From Brumimicrobium oceani (GTDB taxonomy: Bacteria; Bacteroidota; Bacteroidia; Flavobacteriales_D; Crocinitomicaceae): 64,000 nucleotides of DNA. The notes under the pieces are model-generated. The model ran no database searches. It worked only from the letters and a program-made list of their open reading frames with translations, and had not been told where the DNA came from. The position numbers and the translations under genes were made by a program. Below are positions 38,561-46,881 of this stretch, in pieces. The stretch spans positions 62,001-126,000 of the forward strand of contig NZ_QFRJ01000009.1 in NCBI RefSeq assembly GCF_003143775.1. The letters run 5' to 3'. The first letter of the stretch is position 1; every line of letters begins with the position of its first letter.

Positions 38561-39133
38561 TTAGGATTTCTTTACGAATTGGGTGAGTATCACGATCTGC
38601 TGACCATCAACTCTTCCTTCAATGTGATTGGCATTATCGCGATCCAAAGAGATACGTCTAACGGCAGTTCCGCGTTTAGCGATCATGCTTGATCCTTTTA
38701 CCGGAAGATCTTTGATTAAAACCACAGAATCTCCTGCTTCAAGCACTACTCCGTTACTGTCTTTGTGAACTATTTTTTCTTCTTCATCGTCCGAAGCTCC
38801 TTCTTTCGCCCAGGCTAATGTTTCGTCTTCGAGGTACATCATATCAATTAAATCTGCGGGCCAACCTTCTGCACGCAATTGATTTAGCATTCTCCAAGCT
38901 ACAACTTTTACGGCTTCAACTTCACTCCACATGCTATCGTTCAAACATCTCCAGTGATTCGGCTTAACTTTCTCAGGGTCGTTGAGTTGAGTATTGCAAG
39001 TTGCACAAACTAAAATAGAATTTTCTTCGCTTTCTGTGTCGCGTGGTGGAACAGTATAAACCGTTAAATCGTTTTTCGAAGCACACAATTCACATTGATT
39101 GTTACTTCTTTCTTGAAGTTTTTCTTGAATCAT
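38561..39133 (-). CDS. PhnA/YjdM-family zinc-ribbon protein
   Basis: 190 residues. The N-terminal zinc ribbon has Cys14/Cys17 (CELC) and Cys43/Cys46 (CATC). The C-terminal PhnA domain (about 120-190) reads DSNGVVLEAGDSVVLIKDLP and IEGRVDGQQIVILTQFVKK. A helical region between them holds the acidic linker SDDEEEK. Despite the name, the E. coli protein is not established as a phosphonoacetate hydrolase, so no enzyme activity is assigned. It is cytoplasmic, and a single-gene unit flanked by repeat-rich gaps. Confidence 0.88.
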   Translation of the reverse strand: MIQEKLQERSNNQCELCASKNDLTVYTVPPRDTESEENSILVCATCNTQLNDPEKVKPNHWRCLNDSMWSEVEAVKVVAWRMLNQLRAEGWPADLIDMMYLEDETLAWAKEGASDDEEEKIVHKDSNGVVLEAGDSVVLIKDLPVKGSSMIAKRGTAVRRISLDRDNANHIEGRVDGQQIVILTQFVKKS

Positions 39134-39296
39134 TTTATTGGTATTTTAAAAATGCAAAGTTAGTTTAATATTGGGAAGATTAACCGCAAAGATGCAGGAG
39201 GTTTGCGCAATGGTCGCAGAGAGAGAAAAAGGAGTGAAAAGAAATGAATAATGCTTAACGGGAACGTTACCAGCTATTTAATATACTACAATAAAA

Positions 39297-39375
39297 AGTA
39301 CTCTCTTTAACCAGGCCAGATCCTTCCAGAGTTAAAAATTAAGATTTTCAACCCTGGTCAGGATGACAGTTGTAG
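39297..39375 (+). repeat. Dispersed hairpin repeat, copy 1 (TCCTTCC...GTCAGGATGACAG)
   Basis: The element reads TACTCTCTTTAA, then CCAGATCCTTCCA, a small AAAAT/ATTTT hairpin, and GGTCAGGATGACAGTTGTAG. A second copy is at 40495 and an inverted, more diverged copy at 40660. It lies in the gap between the PhnA and small membrane protein genes. The same gap has a diverged CGCAAAG-type repeat near 39183-39230. Confidence 0.75.
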
Positions 39376-39415
39376 GCGCTGGGAAGCAAGTGAGAGGGGA
39401 AAGGCATTAAATGAA

Positions 39416-39799
39416 TTATTTTTTTCTCAATAAAGAAATCGCCCATACTGGTAAAAAACACAAAGCTGCAGTTGTTCCTAAAGCTCCTCCAAATCCATCG
39501 AAAAATGGAGAAGTGAACAAATAAATAAATGTAAAGAGTAAGCCAGCAATACCAATTAAAAAATAGGATGAAAGCACTTTATTGGAAGCCATTCCTATGA
39601 ATGCTGCACCGTAAAATATAACTGGTGATTCTGTGAAAAAAAGAGCAGGCAGATAAGTTTCGAAAGGTAAAATTATGAGTGCGAAAATCAAAGAAGGCAA
39701 GGCTGAACCCACAACAATTCCCATTTTGAAGTTGTTATTCAAGACGAAAGCTACAAGTGCTGCAAGCGCTCCAACAAGGTATAATGATAATACGATCAT
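39416..39799 (-). CDS. Small polytopic membrane protein of unknown function
   Basis: 127 residues with four predicted membrane segments and almost no loops. VIFYGAAFIGMASNKVL and FDGFGGALGTTAALCF match the pattern FxGMAS ... GxGGxLGxxA in the adjacent upstream gene, so the two are related by duplication. Its ATG overlaps the upstream stop by four bases. No catalytic motif is visible. Possibly two subunits of one membrane complex (inference). Confidence 0.75.
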   Translation of the reverse strand: MIVLSLYLVGALAALVAFVLNNNFKMGIVVGSALPSLIFALIILPFETYLPALFFTESPVIFYGAAFIGMASNKVLSSYFLIGIAGLLFTFIYLFTSPFFDGFGGALGTTAALCFLPVWAISLLRKK

Positions 39800-40341
39800 C
39801 TTAACATAAATAATAAAACAGTGGCTAAAACACCGGAAAAGGCAACAGAACCTAGCTTTCCTCCGTACCCAATTAGCAGACCTCTTGTGTAAATGTAGAA
39901 AACTCCTGAAATTGCACTAGCGATAAAAATATAATAGATTTCATCGAAAAGAGATGTGCTGGCCATTCCCACAAAAGTTCCACAATACATAGCTATTGCA
40001 ACAGATTTCAACTGTTCGGAAGAAGGTTTAATATAACGCAATAATCCACCCACAAGTCCTACAGCTGCAGAGGCGATAACTGCTCCCCATCCCAAATAAT
40101 TATTCAGATAGAAAGTCAGCAAGCTCCCAATAACTAAAGTAAGAAACTCTAATAAATTTCCTTGTGCATTGAATTTTTCTCGAAAAAGTTTTGTGTAGCT
40201 AAACAGCAATAGCCCCAATATGATTAGAAATAAAACTACAGAAAAATTAAAATGAGTAGTATCTATGACACATTTCAATAGGAAGAAAACATGCAAAAAA
40301 AGAAATAATGCATAGCCAATGATGGAAGAATTTTTTCGCAT
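39796..40341 (-). CDS. Polytopic membrane protein, related to its downstream neighbour
   Basis: 181 residues with about six membrane segments. The first 60 residues form two extra segments; the rest (LVIGSLLTFYLNNYLGWGAV; YCGTFVGMASTSLFDEIYYI; LLIGYGGKLGSVAFSG) lines up with the 127-residue neighbour. It is translationally coupled to that gene. Function unknown; the partial duplication suggests a hetero-oligomeric membrane protein. Confidence 0.75.
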   Translation of the reverse strand: MRKNSSIIGYALFLFLHVFFLLKCVIDTTHFNFSVVLFLIILGLLLFSYTKLFREKFNAQGNLLEFLTLVIGSLLTFYLNNYLGWGAVIASAAVGLVGGLLRYIKPSSEQLKSVAIAMYCGTFVGMASTSLFDEIYYIFIASAISGVFYIYTRGLLIGYGGKLGSVAFSGVLATVLLFMLR

Positions 40342-40378
40342 AGGTGGGCAAAGATAGTTGGATTTTTAAAATACAAAA

Positions 40379-40430
40379 GCTACCACACAAAATTGCGTGG
40401 TAGCAACTGCCACCACGAGATAAAATCTCG
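40379..40430. repeat. Palindromes GCTACCAC/GTGGTAGC and CGAGAT/ATCTCG
   Basis: Arms 40379-40386 and 40397-40404 pair perfectly, and the inner bases add further pairing. A second small hairpin, CACCACGAGATAAAATCTCG (40411-40430), follows. The CGAGAT/ATCTCG core resembles the cluster at 38371-38439. Confidence 0.65.
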
Positions 40431-40494
40431 GAATAACAGTTTAGAAAAAGGATTAGAATCAAAAAAGTGGGATAATAAATAACAATTGAAAATG

Positions 40495-40571
40495 GTACTC
40501 TCTTTAATTTGACAAGGTCCTTCCATCGTTGAAAATCATAATTTTCAAGGATGATCAGGATGACAGTTGTG
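40495..40571 (+). repeat. Dispersed hairpin repeat, copy 2
   Basis: It shares TACTCTCTTTAA, GGTCCTTCCA, a GAAAATCATAATTTTC hairpin, and ATCAGGATGACAGTTGTGG with the copy at 39297-39375. It lies upstream of the membrane protein pair. Confidence 0.75.
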
Positions 40572-40659
40572 GAAATTAGAGGGCAAACGAGGGAGAAAAA
40601 CAAAAGCACTCTGACGCTTTTGTTTTTTTCCCTCGTTTGAAATATGCCCGAACCCAATG

Positions 40660-40722
40660 CCATCCTGAAGAAAATTTCTTTTTCAATTTGTTGAAATAGA
40701 AATTTACGAAGGATCTTGTCAG
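40660..40722 (-). repeat. Dispersed hairpin repeat, copy 3 (inverted, diverged)
   Basis: Reverse-complemented it reads TGACAAGATCCTTCGTAAAT, then a long AAATTTC/GAAATTT stem, then TTCAGGATGGC. The outer boxes match copies 1 and 2, but the central hairpin is different and longer. Confidence 0.6.
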
Positions 40723-40812
40723 CTCATCGCTTAATCTCAGCTACCAAAAGATTTTACCTCGAGATCTGATTTATACACCGCATATTACCCAATTAGCAAA
40801 TGTTTAAAACTA

Positions 40813-40867
40813 AAAAAAGCTACCCTTTCCACAAATTTATAAAGATGTGGAAGCAAGTAGCTTTTTT
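40813..40867 (-). terminator. Terminator of the dipeptidyl peptidase III gene
   Basis: A long stem AAAAAAGCTAC / GTAGCTTTTTT with inner TCCACA/TGTGGA pairing lies 24 bp past the stop codon, with a T-tract on the minus strand. Confidence 0.85.
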
Positions 40868-40890
40868 AATTGGCATTCTCTTATATCCTT

Positions 40891-42945
40891 CTACTTCAAG
40901 AAGCTATACTCTTTAGCGTATTCCAACATTTGCTCTTTAAAACTAGAAACATAGTTGATTTTAATATCGGTAATATTTCCATCTTCATCCATTTCTGGAA
41001 CCAAAACAGGATTTACAAACCCGCTATATGGGGGAATGTTCATTGGTTTAACACGTTCTAAGACCTCGGCATGAATTTCTTGATTTATATTTACAGCATA
41101 AGTTTCAATCAAGTTTTTACCTGCTTCGAAATCACCTTCAGATTTTATGCGCTGAATTTCTCTCAACAATTCCCCAAACAAAGCTTGTAGTGCCTTGTAA
41201 TCACGAATCTTGAAATAGGTTTTCCCGTCTTCTTGAATCTTCTCAATTACATTGTTTTCCTTGCCTTTCTCATAAACCCAGGAAGCTACCAACTGACGAT
41301 TTCTCATGTGAGATTGCTCGATGTTTTTACCCAATTCAACACGTTGTAATTGCGTCATCAAACCGTTTCTTAAATAAGCGTCATATTCCGCTTTTCCGAC
41401 CTCTAAAGATTCCACTAAACCATATTCAATTAATTTCTCATCCATTAAGAAATAAAGAGAAACTAAATCAGCACGCGCTTCTTCCAATGCACTTGCATAA
41501 TTTTTTAGGGTTTCCTTTGGTGTTCCAACTCCAGGATTCAATTGACCACTCGCATGTCCAACGACCTCGTGAAGGGAAGTGTGCAATCGAGATGCTTTTG
41601 CACCATACTTTTTAGCACGCTCTAGTTCTTCATCATCATAAGTAAACTCTTTAAGCATAGAACCTCCAGCAGCATTTTCGTAGGCTTCAACAATATTTCC
41701 TAAACTTACCGACTTCGAACCGTGTTCTGCACGAATCCAATCTGCATTTGGCAAATTTACTCCAATTGGCGTAGAAGGAGAAGCGTCTCCAGCCTCACCT
41801 ATAACATTCACCACTTTGTAAGTTACCCCTTTAACATTTGCTTTTTTATGTTCGTCCATGATTGAAGAATTGTCCTCAAACCATTGTACATTTTCTTCCA
41901 AAACCTTCATTTGTTCTGAAGCTTCGAAGTCTTTCATTTGAACAATTGTTTCGTAAGTTGCTCTGTATCCTTTGGCATCACCATAAACTTCGATAAATCC
42001 ATTGATGTAGTCAATGTCTCCATCAGTCGCTTCTACCCATGCAATGCTGTAGGCATCCCAATCTTTTAAATCACCAGTTTCATAATATTTCACCAATAAT
42101 TTAAGCGCATCGCGTTGAGCGTCATTCTCAGCTACTTCCGCTGCCTTCTCTAACCAGTAAGCTACCTTCTCAAGCGCTGGGCCGTACATTCCTCCAATTT
42201 TCCAAGTCACTTCCTCTAATTCCCCATTGTCGTTTAAAATCATTTTTGAATTTAAACCGTAAGAAATTGGAGTTTTATCATTTGGATCTTTGATTTTAGC
42301 ATAATACTCATCTACCATTTTTTCGGTAACCCCTTCACCATAAAAGTTGTTGGCGCTTCCTTTGATAATTCCCTTTGAAGCATCCAAGTTTACTCCTTTT
42401 GCATCCACATTTGGATCAAAAATAGCTTCTAAGGCTTCATCGCTAAGTTTAGTATCTGTTTCAGCCAATAGAGTATTGAAATATTCTTTATCAAATTCAG
42501 GTTGAAATTTATCTTTTGAATAATGGTGGTGAATTCCATTAGCAAACCAAACTTGTTTCGTGTATTGCAAAAACTTGTTCCAATTTTCACTTTCTTCTCC
42601 TTCATGATTCGCAACAATATGATCTAGCGCTTTACGAATTTCAAGATTGTGTTTGTAATTTTGGTCGTAAATAATATCTCGCCCGCTTAAACCTGCTTGC
42701 GTGAGATAATAAGCCAATTTCTTTTGGTCAAGCGTAAGCTTATCAAAACCGTTAATTTTATAACGAAGTACACGAATATCCGCAAAGCGATCTGCTTCCC
42801 ATTCAAAAGCTTCGTTATCTTGTTTTTCGGTTTGCTCAACAGGCTCCTTTTCTGTTTTTGTCTGACTTTCGTTTTGACCACATGAAAATAAAACTCCTGC
42901 AGCAATTGCTCCCACTACTAAACGGGAATTAATAGTTTTTTTCAT
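40891..42945 (-). CDS. Dipeptidyl peptidase III (M49 family) lipoprotein
   Basis: 684 residues. The lipobox FSCGQ at about residue 22 follows a signal peptide, so it should be a lipoprotein, unlike cytosolic DPP III. The zinc motif HEVVGH (459-464, SLHEVVGHASGQ) is the M49-specific HExxGH, and the third ligand lies in LEEARADLVSLYF about 27 residues later. Length fits the family (about 650-700). The enzyme removes dipeptides from the N-terminus of oligopeptides, here probably in the periplasm. It has its own terminator. Confidence 0.92.
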   Translation of the reverse strand: MKKTINSRLVVGAIAAGVLFSCGQNESQTKTEKEPVEQTEKQDNEAFEWEADRFADIRVLRYKINGFDKLTLDQKKLAYYLTQAGLSGRDIIYDQNYKHNLEIRKALDHIVANHEGEESENWNKFLQYTKQVWFANGIHHHYSKDKFQPEFDKEYFNTLLAETDTKLSDEALEAIFDPNVDAKGVNLDASKGIIKGSANNFYGEGVTEKMVDEYYAKIKDPNDKTPISYGLNSKMILNDNGELEEVTWKIGGMYGPALEKVAYWLEKAAEVAENDAQRDALKLLVKYYETGDLKDWDAYSIAWVEATDGDIDYINGFIEVYGDAKGYRATYETIVQMKDFEASEQMKVLEENVQWFEDNSSIMDEHKKANVKGVTYKVVNVIGEAGDASPSTPIGVNLPNADWIRAEHGSKSVSLGNIVEAYENAAGGSMLKEFTYDDEELERAKKYGAKASRLHTSLHEVVGHASGQLNPGVGTPKETLKNYASALEEARADLVSLYFLMDEKLIEYGLVESLEVGKAEYDAYLRNGLMTQLQRVELGKNIEQSHMRNRQLVASWVYEKGKENNVIEKIQEDGKTYFKIRDYKALQALFGELLREIQRIKSEGDFEAGKNLIETYAVNINQEIHAEVLERVKPMNIPPYSGFVNPVLVPEMDEDGNITDIKINYVSSFKEQMLEYAKEYSFLK

Positions 42946-43054
42946 TCTCTCTTTTTTTTGAAAACCTAAATTAAGAATAATATCCTAATAGATAGGATTT
43001 ACTGAAGGAGAATAAAATAGACAGAGAGGGAGAGGGAATAGGTAAGAGAAGAAT

Positions 43055-43120
43055 TACGCAAAGCGCTGCACTGAGCCTGCCGAATGTGGTTCGCAAAGGG
43101 GCAAAGATTCGCAGAGAAAA
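43055..43120. repeat. Diverged GCACTGAGC...GAATGTGG and CGCAAAG repeat elements
   Basis: GCACTGAGCCTGCCGAATGT (43068-43087) matches the element at 38445 with two changes. It is set between TTACGCAAAGCG and TTCGCAAAGGGGCAAAGATT, a composite resembling the decayed CGCAAAG repeat at 39183. The rest of the 364-bp gap between DPP III and folD shows nothing recognised. Confidence 0.6.
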
Positions 43121-43309
43121 AAAGAGAAGGAAAATGAGGATTGATTACTTTTCATACGAGTACTTCTACTTTAACGATAACAAAAAGTATTCTGATCAAG
43201 CTTTAATGGAATGAGAAACTGAATCCTTTAACGAAATCGCCATTCGAAATCGCCTCAACCTGTGCCAATTTTTATCGGTAAACTCTCTACTCTCCCGCAA
43301 CACTTTAAA

Positions 43310-44188
43310 TCATTTCTGATTTATTTCCATTGCTTTTAAAGTATTCATCATCAAAGAAACAATCGTCATTGGACCTACTCCACCCGGAACTGGCGTAATG
43401 AAAGAAGCTTTTTCAGAAACACTTTCGAAGTCTACATCACCCACAATTCTGTAACCGCTTTTCTTTGAAGCATCTTCAAGGCGTGTAATTCCAACATCCA
43501 TCACCACAACACCTTCTTTTACCATATCTGCGGTAAGGAAATTTGGTTTTCCAATTGCTGAAATAATGATATCTGCTTGCAACAACAATTCTTTCAAGTT
43601 TTTAGTGCGCGAATGCGTTAGAGTAACTGTTGAATTTCCAGGATAAGCACTTCTTCCCATCAAAATACTCATAGGAGAACCTACGATATGCGAACGACCA
43701 ATCACCACACAGTGTTTTCCACAAGTTTCAACATCGTACCTTTTGAAAAGCTCTAACATTCCCGCCGGAGTTGCAGGTAAGAATCCAGGCAAATTCAAAA
43801 CCATATTTCCTAAGTTCGTTGGGTGAAAACCATCTACGTCCTTTTTAGGGTCTATTGCTAAAGTAATTTTCTTTTCGTCGATGTGTTTTGGAAGTGGCAA
43901 TTGAACAATAAACCCGTCAATCTCATCATCGTTATTGAGTTCGTGAACCTTTGCCAACAATTCGTCTTCAGTAATGGTATCTTCGAGATGAAACAGTGAA
44001 CTTTCGAAACCAATTTCTTTACAAGCCCTAACTTTCGCACCAACATAAGTGAGTGAACCACCATCATTACCAACTAAAACTGCTGCTAAATGTGGAATCT
44101 TCTGACCTTTTGCTTTTCTTGCTTCAACTGCTTCTGCTAATTCCTGACGAATTGCTTTTGAAGTCTCTTTACCATCTAAAATCTGCAT
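43310..44188 (-). CDS. folD: Bifunctional methylene-tetrahydrofolate dehydrogenase/cyclohydrolase FolD
   Basis: 292 residues from ATG 44188 ([17 protein letters not shown]), the normal FolD length; an ATG at 44227 would add 13 residues not found in the family. [13 protein letters not shown] holds the catalytic Tyr and Lys; [13 protein letters not shown] and [10 protein letters not shown] are family signatures, and [10 protein letters not shown] forms the NADP-binding loop. [15 protein letters not shown] closes the C-terminus. The cytoplasmic enzyme interconverts 5,10-methylene- and 10-formyl-tetrahydrofolate. Single-gene unit. Confidence 0.95.
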   Translation of the reverse strand: MQILDGKETSKAIRQELAEAVEARKAKGQKIPHLAAVLVGNDGGSLTYVGAKVRACKEIGFESSLFHLEDTITEDELLAKVHELNNDDEIDGFIVQLPLPKHIDEKKITLAIDPKKDVDGFHPTNLGNMVLNLPGFLPATPAGMLELFKRYDVETCGKHCVVIGRSHIVGSPMSILMGRSAYPGNSTVTLTHSRTKNLKELLLQADIIISAIGKPNFLTADMVKEGVVVMDVGITRLEDASKKSGYRIVGDVDFESVSEKASFITPVPGGVGPMTIVSLMMNTLKAMEINQK

Positions 44189-44385
44189 GACGAATAAGTT
44201 TTTGCAAAGATAGAATTTTAAAGTCAATTAGGAAGGGAGGAATTACGAATTGTTAGATTTCAGATTTAGAATTTGGTAATGATGAACGCCTTAGTTATGC
44301 TGAATGTTGGGGTTGGGATTGGATCGCGATGAATTTGGTGGAATTATGAATCCGCTTCATGAATTAATCACAGTGCGAAGATACA

Positions 44386-44455
44386 AGGTAGGGACGATTT
44401 GTAAACTTAGCGAAGCAATCTCATGACCAAAGGGAGTCATCGTCCTATTCGTTGG
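44386..44455. repeat. Interrupted CGATTT/AAATCG-family repeat
   Basis: GGTAGGGACGATTTGTAAA (44388-44406) is the left half of the palindromic family seen at 5964 and 29568. A CGTCCTA right arm appears about 34 bp later. The inserted stretch includes AGCGAAGCAATCTCATGACC and looks like a different repeat, suggesting one repeat landed in another. The rest of the gap 44189-44607 shows nothing recognised. Confidence 0.5.
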
Positions 44456-44607
44456 TAGAAATTCATTTGATTCAAAATTTTAGCATCCAAAAGGCCCCAT
44501 TCCAATGCCACCATTCGTTAAAAATAAAAAATCAAATCAATTCCACATTTGCAATTTTAATCCGTATTTTTAGTAGCTTGCAAAGTGAAAACAACAGAAA
44601 TATCGAC

Positions 44608-45717
44608 ATGAACTACAGCTACTGGGAATTAAAAGAATGGTTCACAAACATTGATTTTACGATTGTTGGAAGTGGAATTGTGGGATTAAATTGTGCTTTG
44701 CAATTAAAAAAGCAATATCCACATTCAAGGATTCTGATTCTTGAAAAAGGTATGTTACCACAAGGTGCCAGTACAAAAAATGCCGGATTTGCTTGTTTTG
44801 GTAGTTTATCTGAATTAATTGACGATTTAAAATCACATAGCGAGGAGGAGGTTTTTAACTTGGTTAACAAACGTTGGCAAGGGCTTCAACTTTTACGACA
44901 AAATTTAGGTGATGAAAACATCGATTTCCAACAAAATTCAGGATTTGAATTGTTCCAAAGCAAGGAACTTTATGAAGAATGTCTTTCTAAAAAAGAGTAC
45001 GTTAATAAGCTTTTAAAACCCATTTTTAAGGAAGAAGTTTTTTCAATTGCAGAGAATTCTTTCAGCTTTCAAAATATCCATGAAAATTACTTCGAAAACA
45101 AATTTGAAGGTCAGATAGATACTGGGAAAATGATGTTTGAACTACTTAAAAAAGTTCAAAAAGCAGGAATTAGAATTTTAAACAATATTGCAGTTGAGGC
45201 TTTTACAGAAAATCAAAATCATGTTGAAATAAAGACCAGTGAAATAACTTTCAAATCCAATAAATTAATTCTAGCAAGCAATGGTTTTGCTCGTCAACTT
45301 TTAAAAGAAAACGTAAAGCCAGCACGAGCGCAAGTTTTGATTACAAAACCAATTGAAAACTTACACATCAAAGGCACATTTCATTTGGATGAAGGATATT
45401 ATTATTTCCGAAATATCGATAATCGCATTTTATTGGGTGGAGGAAGAAATCTCGATTTTAAAACTGAAGAAACAACTGAATTTGGTCAAACTAAAATCAT
45501 CCAAAATGAATTGGAGAGAATATTAAAGGAAATCGTTTTGCCTGAAACTAACTTTGAAATTGACCAGCGCTGGAGTGGGATAATGGGCGTTGGAAAACAG
45601 AAAAAAGCAATCGTAAAACAGCTTTCTGATCATGTATATTGTGGTGTGAGATTGGGTGGAATGGGAATTGCAATTGGGAGTTTGGTGGGGAAAGAGTTGG
45701 GTGAGATTGTTGGGTGA
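44608..45717 (+). CDS. FAD-dependent oxidoreductase of the DadA/glycine oxidase type
   Basis: 369 residues from ATG 44608 (MNYSYWELKEWF). The frame is open for 52 more codons upstream, but that part overlaps repeat sequence and lacks family character. FTIVGSGIVGLNCALQL is the FAD-binding motif near residue 17. NAGFACFGSLSEL is the segment contacting FAD in this family, and the C-terminus has GVRLGGMGIAIGSLVG. It probably oxidises an amino acid or amine; substrate unknown. Confidence 0.83.
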   Translation: MNYSYWELKEWFTNIDFTIVGSGIVGLNCALQLKKQYPHSRILILEKGMLPQGASTKNAGFACFGSLSELIDDLKSHSEEEVFNLVNKRWQGLQLLRQNLGDENIDFQQNSGFELFQSKELYEECLSKKEYVNKLLKPIFKEEVFSIAENSFSFQNIHENYFENKFEGQIDTGKMMFELLKKVQKAGIRILNNIAVEAFTENQNHVEIKTSEITFKSNKLILASNGFARQLLKENVKPARAQVLITKPIENLHIKGTFHLDEGYYYFRNIDNRILLGGGRNLDFKTEETTEFGQTKIIQNELERILKEIVLPETNFEIDQRWSGIMGVGKQKKAIVKQLSDHVYCGVRLGGMGIAIGSLVGKELGEIVG

Positions 45718-45826
45718 GGAATTTCGATTCCCAAGAGAAAAAAATACATTTCATTAACAAATTAAACAATAATCAATTCAATTTAATCTGGATTTTATTC
45801 TATATTAGCTGAAAATTCATCATAAA

Positions 45827-46300
45827 ATGAGCGAAGCACAAATTTTCCAAGATGACTTACTTAATTCACTTACGAATCCAAATTGGAAAAATGAATCTAT
45901 AGAAGTAGCAAAGAGCAAAGCCTATAACGATGGTTTTAAGAAGGGAATGAATGTAAAGGAATTAGCTTTAAAGAATTTTTTCATTTCCAACATTGAAAAG
46001 GCCACACTTATAAGTGAAGAAGTTTATAAAAAATTCAACGAATCAGGTTTCATTTGTAAACAGATGATTTTAAAAGCTATTGACTTGAAATCATTTGATG
46101 TATTGTGCATAATTGACAAAGAATCATATTTATCGGAAGCTCGAAAGATTGTATACAAATCAATCAGAGAGATAAAAAAAGCCAACAATTCAAATGAGTT
46201 TTTTATTAACTTTTTAATGATGCCTGATGGTGGAGAAATTGATTACAGTCTAATTAAAAGTGAAGGATTTACATTAAAATATGAGCCTAAAACACGCTAA
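45827..46300 (+). CDS. Unrecognised protein paired with a HEPN-like gene; possibly degenerate nucleotidyltransferase
   Basis: 157 residues, no signal peptide or membrane segment. The first half is helical and lysine-rich (SKAYNDGFKKGMNVKELALK). The second half, SFDVLCIIDKESYLSEARKI and NEFFINFLMMPDGG, alternates strand and helix in a way that recalls the core of small MNT nucleotidyltransferases. The catalytic GSxxR...DxD motif is missing, so this similarity is only a suggestion. Its last 20 bases overlap the HEPN-like gene, implying translational coupling. By context it could be an antitoxin or regulatory partner (inference). Confidence 0.65.
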   Translation: MSEAQIFQDDLLNSLTNPNWKNESIEVAKSKAYNDGFKKGMNVKELALKNFFISNIEKATLISEEVYKKFNESGFICKQMILKAIDLKSFDVLCIIDKESYLSEARKIVYKSIREIKKANNSNEFFINFLMMPDGGEIDYSLIKSEGFTLKYEPKTR

Positions 46301-46673
46301 ACACAACAAAAAAGCTTGTGAGTTTTTAAGAGAATCTGGTCACTTTAATGATTGGGTCATTACTACTGCTTATTATTCTGCCCTTCACTTTATGCAAGGC
46401 GATATGTTCCCTGGGAGTTTCGAAAACCCAATAAATGGTCAAATTAAAAAGTATCAAAATTTCAATCAATACCACCATGATGTTAACGGACCAAGCAAAC
46501 ATGGGTTATTATTAAAACTAGTTGAAGATTTGGGAGATGATGATGTAATTGACGCTTTTACTAACCTAAAGGATTTGTGTTGGTCTGCTAGATACACAAA
46601 CTATTGTTATGACAAGGAAGTAACCGATCTTTGCTATGATAGTTTAAATATAATAGAAGAGTTTTGCACCTAG
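46281..46673 (+). CDS. HEPN-domain-like protein
   Basis: 130 residues, all helical. WVITTAYYSALHFMQGDMF matches the helix that carries AYYSALH in HEPN proteins; SKHGLLLKLVED and LKDLCWSARYTNYCY match the following helices, with the aRY signature. The canonical Rx4-6H ribonuclease motif is not obvious (RYTNYCYD ends in Tyr/Asp), so nuclease activity is doubtful. The start lies 20 bases inside the previous gene. HEPN proteins commonly pair with small nucleotidyltransferase-type partners in toxin-antitoxin or stress modules. Family call moderate. Confidence 0.7.
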   Translation: MSLKHAKHNKKACEFLRESGHFNDWVITTAYYSALHFMQGDMFPGSFENPINGQIKKYQNFNQYHHDVNGPSKHGLLLKLVEDLGDDDVIDAFTNLKDLCWSARYTNYCYDKEVTDLCYDSLNIIEEFCT

Positions 46674-46881
46674 TAAAATAAAATTGAAAAGCTACTTATT
46701 TTCTAGCAGCGTTCATCCAAATAAAACTGGATAAGATTGTTAGGCGAGGTTAGGAGTTGTAGTCTAACCCAGATGATTTGGGTTTACCCAACAGATTACA
46801 TGTATCATGGATTTTTTCATTTGACCTGAAAAAATAAACAAATGGCTCTTATTCTAGTGCGTGAATGGTGCAAAGACAAAT

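Noticed and set aside
38561-39133. Phosphonoacetate hydrolase linked to the phosphate regulon
   Set aside because: The PhnA name is historical; the zinc-ribbon family has no established hydrolase activity and the gene is far from the Pho block.
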